A stretch of 30,074 nt of DNA from JAEYFP01 sp964566545 (GTDB lineage: Bacteria; Bacillota; Clostridia; Lachnospirales; Lachnospiraceae). The position numbers and the translations under genes were made by a program. This document shows, in pieces, positions 23,031 to 30,074 of this stretch (position 1 is the stretch's first letter; every line of letters begins with the position of its first letter). The stretch is from NCBI GenBank assembly GCA_964566545.1, contig CAZMIX010000029.1:1-30074 (forward strand), given 5' to 3'. The notes under the pieces were generated by a model. That model worked only from the letters and a program-made list of their open reading frames with translations. It was not told the DNA's origin and ran no database searches.

Positions 23031-23878
23031 TGGATTCGGGAATAAAATTATCAAAAGGGAAAAACGTCCTGTACTGTATCCTGGCCCTGCTCGTTCTGTG
23101 TGCGCTGCTGTTTCCGCTCTACTGGATCTTTGTGACCTCGTTAAAGACGGAAAAGGAAATCTTTATGATACCGCCCACGTTCTGGCCGCAGGTGCTGAAT
23201 ACCAAATCTTATTTGGCGCAGCTTGAAAACGGCGATTTCAACATGTTTCACTCGTTTGGGAACAGCCTGATCATTTCCCTTGGCGCGATGTTTATCGCGA
23301 TCGTGCTCGCCGTGCCGGCCTCTTACGGGATTGCCAAGTATGAGTTTAGAGGAAAACAGGTGATTGTACTCGGATTTTTAGTGACACAGATGCTGCCGGT
23401 ATCCGTACTGCTGACTCCGCTGTTCATCATGTTTAAAAATATGAACCTGTATAATACGCTGTTCGCGACGATGCTTGCGGATGCGACGATTGGTATTCCG
23501 TTTTCGATCCTGATTTTAAAAAATTATTTTGCATCGATTCCAAAGGATTTGGAGGAGGCGGCCTATATTGACGGATGTAATCGTTTCAGCGCGTTTATAC
23601 GGGTGTTGATTCCGATCGCAAAGCCGGGCGTTGTCGTCTGCGGTGTTTTCTCATTCCTTTATGCATGGGGGGATCTGGCATACGGCATGACGTTTATCCT
23701 CGATCAGGAAAAGCGTCCGATCACTGCTGGAATCTTCAATTTTATGGGGCAGTATGGGACGAAGTGGAGCTATCTGACGGCGTTTGCCGTCGTGACGATC
23801 ATTCCTGTCGCGCTCATTTTTATCTTTATGCAAAAATACATTATCAGCGGCATGACGAGTGGTGCTGTGAAAGGATAG
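23030..23878 (+). CDS. ABC sugar permease, MalG type
   Basis: A 282-residue membrane subunit with six helices. An N-terminal cytoplasmic stretch precedes NVLYCILALLVLCALLFPLYW, and the EAA loop is KDLEEAAYIDGCNRFSAFIRVLIPIAKPG (about 183-211). It ends with the MalG-type tail FMQKYIISGMTSGAVKG. GTG at 23027 and ATG at 23030 are both possible; AAAGGAGG ending seven bases upstream favours the ATG, which overlaps the preceding stop. It pairs with the MalF-type permease. The chemotaxis receptor gene begins 20 bases after its stop, so transport and taxis are on one transcript. Confidence 0.93.
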   Translation: MDSGIKLSKGKNVLYCILALLVLCALLFPLYWIFVTSLKTEKEIFMIPPTFWPQVLNTKSYLAQLENGDFNMFHSFGNSLIISLGAMFIAIVLAVPASYGIAKYEFRGKQVIVLGFLVTQMLPVSVLLTPLFIMFKNMNLYNTLFATMLADATIGIPFSILILKNYFASIPKDLEEAAYIDGCNRFSAFIRVLIPIAKPGVVVCGVFSFLYAWGDLAYGMTFILDQEKRPITAGIFNFMGQYGTKWSYLTAFAVVTIIPVALIFIFMQKYIISGMTSGAVKG

Positions 23879-23898
23879 ACATTAGCAGGAGGGAGAAA

Positions 23899-25977
23899 AT
23901 GAAAAAGGAAAAACACGAGAAGAGACGAAGAGGAAGGTTGTCGACTAGCATAGGAAAGCTCTTGATAGCCGGGTTTTCCATACCGGTCGTCTGCGTCATC
24001 CTAGTAGGGGTATTCGCTTATCAAAGAGCCTCGGAGGAAATTGTAGAGGTGAGCGAAGAATCCATGAAAAATACGATGAAAATGACGCTGCAATATTTGG
24101 ACTATGTATTTGCCGGAGTGCAGTCCGAATGCGTGCAGCTTCTCGTGGATGACAATACGGTAAATTACATAAAGGGAACATCCAACGATACTTTGGAGAA
24201 AAATAAGCAGCTAAGCGCGATAAAAACCAATGTGCTTGCAAAGGAAAAGGCAAATAAATTCATTTCCGGCATCCATTTGATTCCTTCTGATAAGCTGCAA
24301 AGTGTTACCTCGGCTTCTGTTATTCAAACCGGTTTCTTCAAGGAATTGGAAGAAAGTATTACGGGAAAAAGCAATTGGACGGGCAGACATGGATTGATCG
24401 ATGAGAGGCTGAATATTGCCCGTGACGACTATGCGCTGTCCTATATACAAAAAAGCATGGATAATAATGCGGCGGTCGCCGTGGATATCGGAAAAGAGGC
24501 GCTTGTGCAGCTTTTAAAGGAATTGGACTTCGGGGAAGGAAGCAGAACTTCCTTCATCACCGCAGACGGATGGGAAATAGCGGCACAGGAAGACGGCGGG
24601 ATGGCTTTTACAGAGGAAGACTTTTTCCGGGAAATGAATGGAGAGGGTTATGCCGACTTGAGCGAATATGTTGCCTATAAAGGCCGTGATTATTTGTATG
24701 TTCAGATGCAAAGCGGGCAGAATGGTGCGCTGCTGTGCGCCATGATTCCCGAGGAAACAATTATGGAGAGGGTGTCATCGATCAAAACAGTAGTCGTCCT
24801 CTTCCTGATCATCGCCTGTTTTCTCGCCATATTGACCGCAGCATTCATTTCAAGACAGTTGATAAAGTCAGTGAAAGGGATGGCTCAAATATTGGCGGAA
24901 GTTTCAGAGGGAAATCTTTTGGTAAAGGAGAAGAACTTTTACTTAAAGGAGATAAACATTTTATCGGGACATATGAATCGGATGATTGAAAAGACGAAAA
25001 GTATGATTACGCAGGTCAAGAACTGCGACTGCATCATAGAGGATTCGATGGAAAGCCTGAGGACATCTTCTGCGGATGTTCAGGAAACGGCGGTGTCTAT
25101 TACCTACGTGGTGAAAGATATTAACCAGGGAATCTCCAGGCAGGCAGCGGGGCTTGAAAGATGCCGGGAAAAAATGAAATATCTTTCGGAGCAGATTGAG
25201 CTTGTAAACGAAAGCGCGGAAAAAATAAGAGTGACGGCGGATAGGACGGACGAGTTTCTATCCAACATGGAAATAACGATGACCGAACTTCAGGAAAATG
25301 CCGGGGATGTTGGAGAGGTGTCGGATACTGCCGTAGTGCACATGCTGCAATTAAAGGAGCGGTCGGCAAATATCGAAAGCTTTTTGGAAATTATAAACGA
25401 AATGGCCGACAGCACCAATCTGCTTTCGCTGAATGCTTCCATCGAGGCAGCAAGGGTAGGGGAAGCGGGAAAAGGCTTCGCCGTAGTCGCGGGGGAAATT
25501 CGTAAGCTGGCGGACGGCTCCTCGCAGGCGGCTGAAGAAATCCGCAAAATCATCAAGGAAATTGAGCAGCAGATAGATCGGACCGAAAGCGCAGTCCATG
25601 AAACAAAGAAAGCGGTAGGAGTTCAGAAGGAAAAGGCGGAGCTGACTACCGGAACCTTCTATGCGATGCGGGAGCAGGTAGACGGTCTGACGGTCAGTCT
25701 GGAACATATCGCGGACAGCGTATCAAAAATGAGTAGACATAGGAAAGATGCGTTGGAGGCGGTTCAGGAAATATCCGAGGTTTCCGGGGAAACGATGTTG
25801 CATTCGGATAAAGTGATGGAGAAGGTGGAGCGGCAAAAGGCGTTGAGCGGCAGTCTGGCCGATGTCGTCTCCGTTCTGGAATCCAATACGGAGGAGCTGA
25901 GCAGGGCGTTGAATCAATTCCGGGTGGATGAAAAGGGGCAAACTGCTCAAATTGAAAATGAAGGAGGCATTCCATGA
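23899..25977 (+). CDS. Methyl-accepting chemotaxis protein
   Basis: A 692-residue chemoreceptor. The cytoplasmic start is basic (KKEKHEKRRRGR). TM1 is about 18-42, an extracellular Cache-like sensor lies at about 43-295, and TM2 is about 297-319 (VVVLFLIIACFLAILTAAF). HAMP follows, then a long signalling coiled coil whose hairpin tip reads EIINEMADSTNLLSLNASIEAARVGEAGKGFAVVAGEIRKLAD, the CheA/CheW contact region. The frame is open upstream inside the permease gene, but AGGAGGGAG and the ATG at 23899 fix the start. Its stop overlaps the GH31 start (ATGA). Placement between sugar permeases and hydrolase implies taxis toward the same sugar, sensed directly or via the binding protein. This also implies a motile cell. 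Confidence 0.93.
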   Translation: MKKEKHEKRRRGRLSTSIGKLLIAGFSIPVVCVILVGVFAYQRASEEIVEVSEESMKNTMKMTLQYLDYVFAGVQSECVQLLVDDNTVNYIKGTSNDTLEKNKQLSAIKTNVLAKEKANKFISGIHLIPSDKLQSVTSASVIQTGFFKELEESITGKSNWTGRHGLIDERLNIARDDYALSYIQKSMDNNAAVAVDIGKEALVQLLKELDFGEGSRTSFITADGWEIAAQEDGGMAFTEEDFFREMNGEGYADLSEYVAYKGRDYLYVQMQSGQNGALLCAMIPEETIMERVSSIKTVVVLFLIIACFLAILTAAFISRQLIKSVKGMAQILAEVSEGNLLVKEKNFYLKEINILSGHMNRMIEKTKSMITQVKNCDCIIEDSMESLRTSSADVQETAVSITYVVKDINQGISRQAAGLERCREKMKYLSEQIELVNESAEKIRVTADRTDEFLSNMEITMTELQENAGDVGEVSDTAVVHMLQLKERSANIESFLEIINEMADSTNLLSLNASIEAARVGEAGKGFAVVAGEIRKLADGSSQAAEEIRKIIKEIEQQIDRTESAVHETKKAVGVQKEKAELTTGTFYAMREQVDGLTVSLEHIADSVSKMSRHRKDALEAVQEISEVSGETMLHSDKVMEKVERQKALSGSLADVVSVLESNTEELSRALNQFRVDEKGQTAQIENEGGIP

Positions 25978-27950
25978 TTGAAAAAAGAGAGGGTAAACTG
26001 ATATTTTGCTTTGACTCAGAAACCGTATGGCTGGAGGCGTGGGGGTCGGATGCACTGCGGATAAGGGCTGCAAAAAACAATTGTATGGCAGAAACGGATT
26101 GGGCTTTATCGGAGGCGTACAAGACGGATAGTACGATAGAACTGCACGAAAATGGAGGAACCATCACAAACGGGAGAATAAGGGGGGAACTCTCTAAGTT
26201 TGGGAAAATAAGCATATATAATCAAAATAATACGCTGCTTTTAGAGGAATATAGCAGGAATAGAAAAGATATCTGCGGTGAAACATGCAGCGCGCTGGAG
26301 GTGGAGGCGAGAGAATTCAAGCCGATCCCAGGCGGAGATTATCATCTGACGCAGCGGTTTGAATCGCTCGATAAAGACGAACGGTTATACGGGATGGGCC
26401 AGTATCAGCAGCCTTATCTCGATTTAAAGGGGCTGGATCTGGAGCTGGCGCACCGGAATTCGCAGGCGAGCGTTCCGTTCTTATTGTCCTCGCACGGTTA
26501 TGGGCTGCTTTGGAACAATCCGGGAATTGGAAGAGCGGTGCTCGGCAAAAATGTCATGAGCTTTGAAGCATATTCAACCAAAATGCTCGATTATTGGATC
26601 GTTGTGGGGGACAGTCCCGCTCAGATTGAAGAGGCGTATGCATGTGTTACGGGCAAGGTGCCGATGATGCCGGAATACGGGCTGGGTTTCTGGCAATGTA
26701 AGCTGCGTTATCAGACGCAGGAGGAGCTGCTTGCTGTCGCGCACGAATATAAGAGGAGGAAGCTCCCGATCGATGTGATCGTCATAGACTTTTTCCACTG
26801 GCCAAAGCAGGGAGAGTGGAGGTTTGACGAAACATATTGGCCGGATCCGGAAGGAATGGTCAGCGAATTAAACGAAATGGGAATCAAGTTAATGGTATCC
26901 ATCTGGCCGACGGTGGAACAGGAGAGCGAAAACTATGAGGCAATGCTGGAAAACGGCTATTTAATCAGGACGGAAAGGGGCGTGAGGACCGGGTTGGATT
27001 TCCAGAATGCCACGATCCATTATGATGCGACAAATCCCGGCGCGCGCAGTTTTTTATGGGAAAAGGCTAAGAAAAATTATTACGAAAAAGGGATCCAACT
27101 GTTCTGGCTTGATGAAGCCGAGCCGGAGTATACGGCGTATGATTTCGATAACTATCGTTATTACGAGGGTAGCAATCTGCAAATAGGCAACCTGTATCCG
27201 CGGGAATATGCGAGAACCTTTTATGAAGGAATGGAGCGGGAAGGACAAAAAAACATCGTGAACCTTCTACGGTGCGCATGGGCGGGAAGTCAGAAATATG
27301 GGGCGCTCGTCTGGTCAGGAGACATCGCTTCAAGCTTTGCGAGCATGAAAAACCAGTTGGCCGCGGGCTTAAATATGGGCATTGCCGGAATTCCGTGGTG
27401 GACGACGGATATCGGCGGGTTTCACGGGGGAAATCCCGATGACCCGGCTTTCCGCGAGTTGTTTGTCCGATGGTTTGAGTGGGGAACCTTTTGTCCGGTT
27501 ATGCGTCTGCACGGCGACAGAGAGCCGAGGCAGCCACAGTTCGGCACGACGGGCGGTGCGTCCTGCTGTTCCGGCGCGGCAAACGAGGTGTGGAGCTACG
27601 GCGAAGAGGTGCTTGCAATCTGCAGTTATTATATGGAGCTTAGGGAGCAGCTTAGGGACTACACAAGGTCCCTCATGCAAGAGGCACATGAAAAAGGAAC
27701 ACCTGTTATGCGAACTCTGTTTTATGAGTTTCCAAAAGACCCAAAATGTTGGGAGACTGAGGAAGAATATATGTACGGCAGCCGTTATCTTATCGCTCCG
27801 GTCATGAACGCAAGGGAATATGAAAAGACCGTTTACCTGCCGCAAGGAGCGAATTGGAAGGATTTTTATACGGAAGAACTCTTTGCGGGCGGCCAGAGCA
27901 TTCGAACCGCATGTCCGTTAAACAGGATTCCGGTATTTGAAAAAATTTGA
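25974..27950 (+). CDS. GH31 alpha-xylosidase / alpha-glucosidase family enzyme
   Basis: A 658-residue family 31 glycoside hydrolase, a retaining exo-enzyme. An N-terminal beta-sandwich (about 1-220) precedes the (beta/alpha)8 barrel. Nucleophile Asp380 is in LFWLDEAEPE and acid/base Asp450 in VWSGDIASSF. IPWWTTDIGGFHGG and MRLHGDREPR are typical of the alpha-xylosidase branch. There is no signal peptide, so imported oligosaccharides are cut inside the cell. The C-terminus stops early, at NRIPVFEKI, where relatives usually continue 'IPVFVRxGxIIP' and often a further beta domain; an A-rich run (GAAAAAATTTGAAAAA) lies at that point. GGAGG precedes the ATG, which overlaps the receptor stop. With GH127 it suggests use of arabinosylated, xylosylated plant oligosaccharides. 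Confidence 0.9.
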   Translation: MIEKREGKLIFCFDSETVWLEAWGSDALRIRAAKNNCMAETDWALSEAYKTDSTIELHENGGTITNGRIRGELSKFGKISIYNQNNTLLLEEYSRNRKDICGETCSALEVEAREFKPIPGGDYHLTQRFESLDKDERLYGMGQYQQPYLDLKGLDLELAHRNSQASVPFLLSSHGYGLLWNNPGIGRAVLGKNVMSFEAYSTKMLDYWIVVGDSPAQIEEAYACVTGKVPMMPEYGLGFWQCKLRYQTQEELLAVAHEYKRRKLPIDVIVIDFFHWPKQGEWRFDETYWPDPEGMVSELNEMGIKLMVSIWPTVEQESENYEAMLENGYLIRTERGVRTGLDFQNATIHYDATNPGARSFLWEKAKKNYYEKGIQLFWLDEAEPEYTAYDFDNYRYYEGSNLQIGNLYPREYARTFYEGMEREGQKNIVNLLRCAWAGSQKYGALVWSGDIASSFASMKNQLAAGLNMGIAGIPWWTTDIGGFHGGNPDDPAFRELFVRWFEWGTFCPVMRLHGDREPRQPQFGTTGGASCCSGAANEVWSYGEEVLAICSYYMELREQLRDYTRSLMQEAHEKGTPVMRTLFYEFPKDPKCWETEEEYMYGSRYLIAPVMNAREYEKTVYLPQGANWKDFYTEELFAGGQSIRTACPLNRIPVFEKI

Positions 27951-27959
27951 AAAACCCGA

Positions 27960-27988
27960 TAGACAATTAGAAAACGCCATGTTATCAT
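27960..27988 (+). promoter_or_regulatory. Possible promoter of the GlsB-like gene
   Basis: TAGACA (27960-27965) and TATCAT (27983-27988) are 17 bases apart, about 40 bases before the start codon. Each box has one or two mismatches to consensus. Confidence 0.5.
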
Positions 27989-28029
27989 ATATCCATATGC
28001 GCGGCTTGCGTGAAAGGAGATGACAGTGC

Positions 28030-28272
28030 ATGGGTATCATTGCAACAATCATCATAGGTGCGATTGCCGGTTGGATTGCAGGTAAGATCATGAGATCGGA
28101 AGGCGGCCTGATCAGAAACATCATAGTCGGAATAGCGGGCTCTTTTGTCGGCGGGTTAATATTTCAAATTTTAGGTTTTGGCAGTATCGCGACGTTCAGT
28201 TTAGCGGGAATTATTGTAGGCGTCATCGGTGCATGTATTTGCATCGCCATCGCCAGAGCCATTACAAAATAA
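28030..28272 (+). CDS. GlsB/YeaQ/YmgE family stress membrane protein
   Basis: An 80-residue, very hydrophobic, Gly/Ile-rich protein with three membrane segments: IIATIIIGAIAGWIAGKIM, IIVGIAGSFVGGLIFQIL and FSLAGIIVGVIGACICIAIA. It is of the transglycosylase-associated (YeaQ/GlsB) family. Members are general-stress proteins; in Enterococcus GlsB is bile-stress related, and the molecular role is unknown. The internal GxxxG-like spacing suggests helix packing. AAAGGAGATGA lies eight bases before the ATG. Flanked by its own promoter and a strong terminator, it is a single-gene unit independent of the sugar operon before it and the MATE gene after it. Confidence 0.9.
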   Translation: MGIIATIIIGAIAGWIAGKIMRSEGGLIRNIIVGIAGSFVGGLIFQILGFGSIATFSLAGIIVGVIGACICIAIARAITK

Positions 28273-28285
28273 AGGAATGTTAAGG

Positions 28286-28313
28286 TGCAGGGCATGTAGC
28301 CCTGCATTTTTTT
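28286..28313 (+). terminator. Terminator after the GlsB-like gene
   Basis: TGCAGGGC pairs with GCCCTGCA (28286-28293 with 28299-28306), with a five-base loop followed by seven T, starting 13 bases after the stop codon. Confidence 0.9.
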
Positions 28314-28341
28314 ATTATATCACTCAGGAGAACTATGGATC

Positions 28342-29745
28342 ATGAAAAAGTTTATCGGAAGTAAGGAATTTTATAAGGGCGTGCTGGCAATCGCGATCCC
28401 GATCATGCTGCAAAACGGGATCACGAATTTTGTCGGGATGCTCGATAATATTATGGTGGGCTTGGTCGGCACGGAGCAAATGTCGGGCGTATCGATCGTA
28501 AATCAGCTTATCTTTGTATTTAATTTATGTATTTTCGGCGGAATATCCGGCGCGGGCATTTTCGGTGCTCAGTTTTACGGTCAAAAGAATAATGAGGGGA
28601 TCCGGGCTACCTTCCGGTTCAAGCTGATCATGTGCATGATACTCCTGCTTGGGGCGATTGCGGTTTTTATCGGATATGACACGCAGCTTATTTCCCTCTA
28701 TCTGCATGAAGGCTCCGGCGGCGGTGATTTGGCGGCGACGCTTGAATATGGGGAGAAATATTTAAAAATCATGTTGGTCGGCCTGATCCCGTTCACTTTG
28801 GAGCAGTGCTATTCCTCGACGCTGCGCGAGACCGGAGAGACCGTCGTACCGATGAAGGCGAGTATTGCGGCGGTTTTTATTAACCTGGTTTTAAATTATA
28901 TATTGATTTACGGGAAATGCGGATTTCCGGTGCTGGGTGTAGAGGGCGCCGCTTATGCGACAGTTATCGCGCGTTTCGTCCAGACCGCGATCGTAGTTAT
29001 CTGGACACACCGGCATCTGGATCGGAATCCGTTCATGGAAGGCGCGTACAGGAGCCTTCGGATACCGTTTAGCCTGACAAGGAAAATTTTGATCATGGGC
29101 ATTCCGCTGCTGTTAAACGAGGGGCTTTGGGCATCGGGCGTTGCCGTGCAGACGCAGTGCTATTCTGTGCGCGGTTTGACGGTTATTGCGGGCCTAAACA
29201 TCAATTCGACAATTTATAATGTGTTTACAATCGCCTTTATCGCGCTTGGGGACTCGGTCGCGATCATTGCGGGCCAGCTTCTTGGCGCGGGCAAGTTGAA
29301 GGAAGCAAAGGAGACGGCCTATAAGATCATATTCTTTTCCGTTTGCTGCTGCTTTGGGTTGGGCAGCATTTTGGCGGGTAGTGCGCATTTGTTCCCGCAA
29401 ATCTATAATACAACGGAAGAGGTGCGTACGATGGCGACTTGGATGATCCGGATTTCGGCAGCGGTGATGCCGCTGCAGGCCTTTTTGCATGCGACGTATT
29501 TTACGATCCGTTCCGGAGGAAAAACCGTTATTACATTTTTATTTGACAGCGTATTTTTATGGGTGATCGCGGTGCCGGCGGCCTATTTTCTATCTTACCA
29601 TACAAAGCTGCCCGTGCTTACGGTATTTTTGCTTTGTCAATTGTTGGATGGCATCAAGGCGCTGATCGGATGGCTGATTATGATCAGTGGAATTTGGATG
29701 CAGAACATTGTCGGCGGAGAAACATGCGCTGTCGAGGACAACTGA
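28342..29745 (+). CDS. MATE family efflux transporter
   Basis: A 467-residue multidrug and toxin extrusion transporter, expected to export cationic compounds or drugs in exchange for Na+ or H+. The sequence shows twelve hydrophobic helices in two related halves. The first half opens AIPIMLQNGITNFVGMLDNIMVG and the second ILIMGIPLLLNEGLWASGVAVQ, the repeated 'P-xx-L-x-N' motif typical of MATE proteins. LEQCYSSTLRETGETVVPM is the usual loop between helices 4 and 5. AGGAG lies 12 bases before the ATG. It is monocistronic as far as visible, between the GlsB terminator and a gene-free stretch. The substrate cannot be read from sequence. Confidence 0.92.
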   Translation: MKKFIGSKEFYKGVLAIAIPIMLQNGITNFVGMLDNIMVGLVGTEQMSGVSIVNQLIFVFNLCIFGGISGAGIFGAQFYGQKNNEGIRATFRFKLIMCMILLLGAIAVFIGYDTQLISLYLHEGSGGGDLAATLEYGEKYLKIMLVGLIPFTLEQCYSSTLRETGETVVPMKASIAAVFINLVLNYILIYGKCGFPVLGVEGAAYATVIARFVQTAIVVIWTHRHLDRNPFMEGAYRSLRIPFSLTRKILIMGIPLLLNEGLWASGVAVQTQCYSVRGLTVIAGLNINSTIYNVFTIAFIALGDSVAIIAGQLLGAGKLKEAKETAYKIIFFSVCCCFGLGSILAGSAHLFPQIYNTTEEVRTMATWMIRISAAVMPLQAFLHATYFTIRSGGKTVITFLFDSVFLWVIAVPAAYFLSYHTKLPVLTVFLLCQLLDGIKALIGWLIMISGIWMQNIVGGETCAVEDN

Positions 29746-30074
29746 AAATCCTGTTTCTTTTTATTGGAATTTGCTGTATGATTAATTAAACTAAAAAAAG
29801 TCGTAAAAGGGGTGAGGGATTTACCATACCAAAGATGTTTGTATGGCAAAGCCCTCGTTTAGGGTTGTAATACATCTGCCGGCTTCTCAGCATGTGCCGG
29901 CAGATATAAGAGCACCGCTGTCTGGCCGAAACAACGGCATGGAAAACCTATGTTGATTGCTTCTATGCCATCATAATAAAAAAAACTGAAATTAGTCTGA
30001 AAAAATAAAAGAACTCTTTCACTGAGATTCTACGTCAGTACTTTATAAACCACCCTCAAAGCATTGATAAATAT
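29746..30074. other. Gene-free right edge with several strong stem-loops
   Basis: No gene is seen on either strand. Between 29814 and 29969 the plus strand can fold into an outer stem GAGGG (29814-29818) with CCCTC (29852-29856) enclosing CCATAC/GTATGG (29824-29829 with 29841-29846). A 10-bp stem ATCTGCCGGC/GCCGGCAGAT (29874-29883 with 29896-29905) comes next, then GGCATGGAA with TTCTATGCC (29936-29944 with 29961-29969, one G-T). A region this structured could be a small RNA, a leader of a gene beyond the window, or the end of a mobile element. I did not recognise any riboswitch, T-box, 6S, SRP or RNase P core. Confidence 0.35.

Noticed and set aside
29746..30074. Known riboswitch, 6S RNA or T-box at the right edge
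   Set aside because: I looked for the conserved cores of common riboswitches, T-box, SRP RNA and RNase P and saw none.
1..30074. CRISPR arrays, complete insertion sequences, prophage genes
   Set aside because: No regularly spaced direct repeats, intact transposase or phage structural genes are visible.

Overview
The window comes from the chromosome of a Gram-positive, obligately anaerobic, probably spore-forming member of the Clostridia. Lachnospiraceae-like is my best guess. The basis is the order cysE-cysS-mrnC-rlmB-sigH (close to the Bacillus/Clostridia order, with the sporulation sigma factor SigH), strong AGGAGG-type ribosome binding sites, tRNA genes without an encoded CCA, and a sugar-utilisation locus built on an AraC/YesMN-type regulator set. 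Taxonomy is inferred; there is no rRNA in the window.

Region 1 (1-4500) is conserved housekeeping sequence. A compact plus-strand run holds serine acetyltransferase (cysE), cysteinyl-tRNA synthetase (cysS), Mini-RNase III (mrnC), a 23S rRNA 2'-O-methyltransferase (rlmB), SigH and a 59-residue DUF3006-like protein. It ends at tRNA-Thr(GGT), which has its own promoter and a strong terminator.

Region 2 (4500-14170) is accessory DNA lying between tRNA-Thr and a minus-strand tRNA-Val(GAC). Much of it is decaying: an acyltransferase-3 pseudogene, an unidentified membrane-protein scrap, a GNAT acetyltransferase, the C-terminal scrap of an IS110 transposase, and a MerR-type promoter driving a transglutaminase/UvrA-like fusion that one in-frame TAA cuts in two. 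A truncated MFS efflux gene and a deleted, frameshifted flavodoxin are also there. Intact within it is a minus-strand operon arsR-hgcA-hgcB-C_GCAxxG_C_C. HgcA carries the NVWCAAGK cap-helix motif and five predicted membrane segments, and HgcB carries two 4Fe-4S motifs, a conserved lone Cys and a terminal Cys pair. Together these are the signature of the mercury-methylation pair. An alpha/beta hydrolase closes the region.

Region 3 (14200-27950) is a carbohydrate locus. A minus-strand GH127 beta-L-arabinofuranosidase is divergent from a plus-strand run: AraC regulator, YesM-type histidine kinase, YesN-type response regulator, sugar-binding lipoprotein, two ABC permeases, a methyl-accepting chemotaxis protein and a GH31 alpha-xylosidase-like enzyme. 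Sensing, uptake, taxis and hydrolysis are thus encoded side by side. There is no ABC ATPase, so a shared MsmX-type ATPase elsewhere is expected.

Region 4 (27950-30074) holds a small GlsB/YeaQ membrane protein with its own promoter and terminator, a MATE efflux transporter, and about 330 gene-free bases with several strong stem-loops that I could not assign to a known RNA family.
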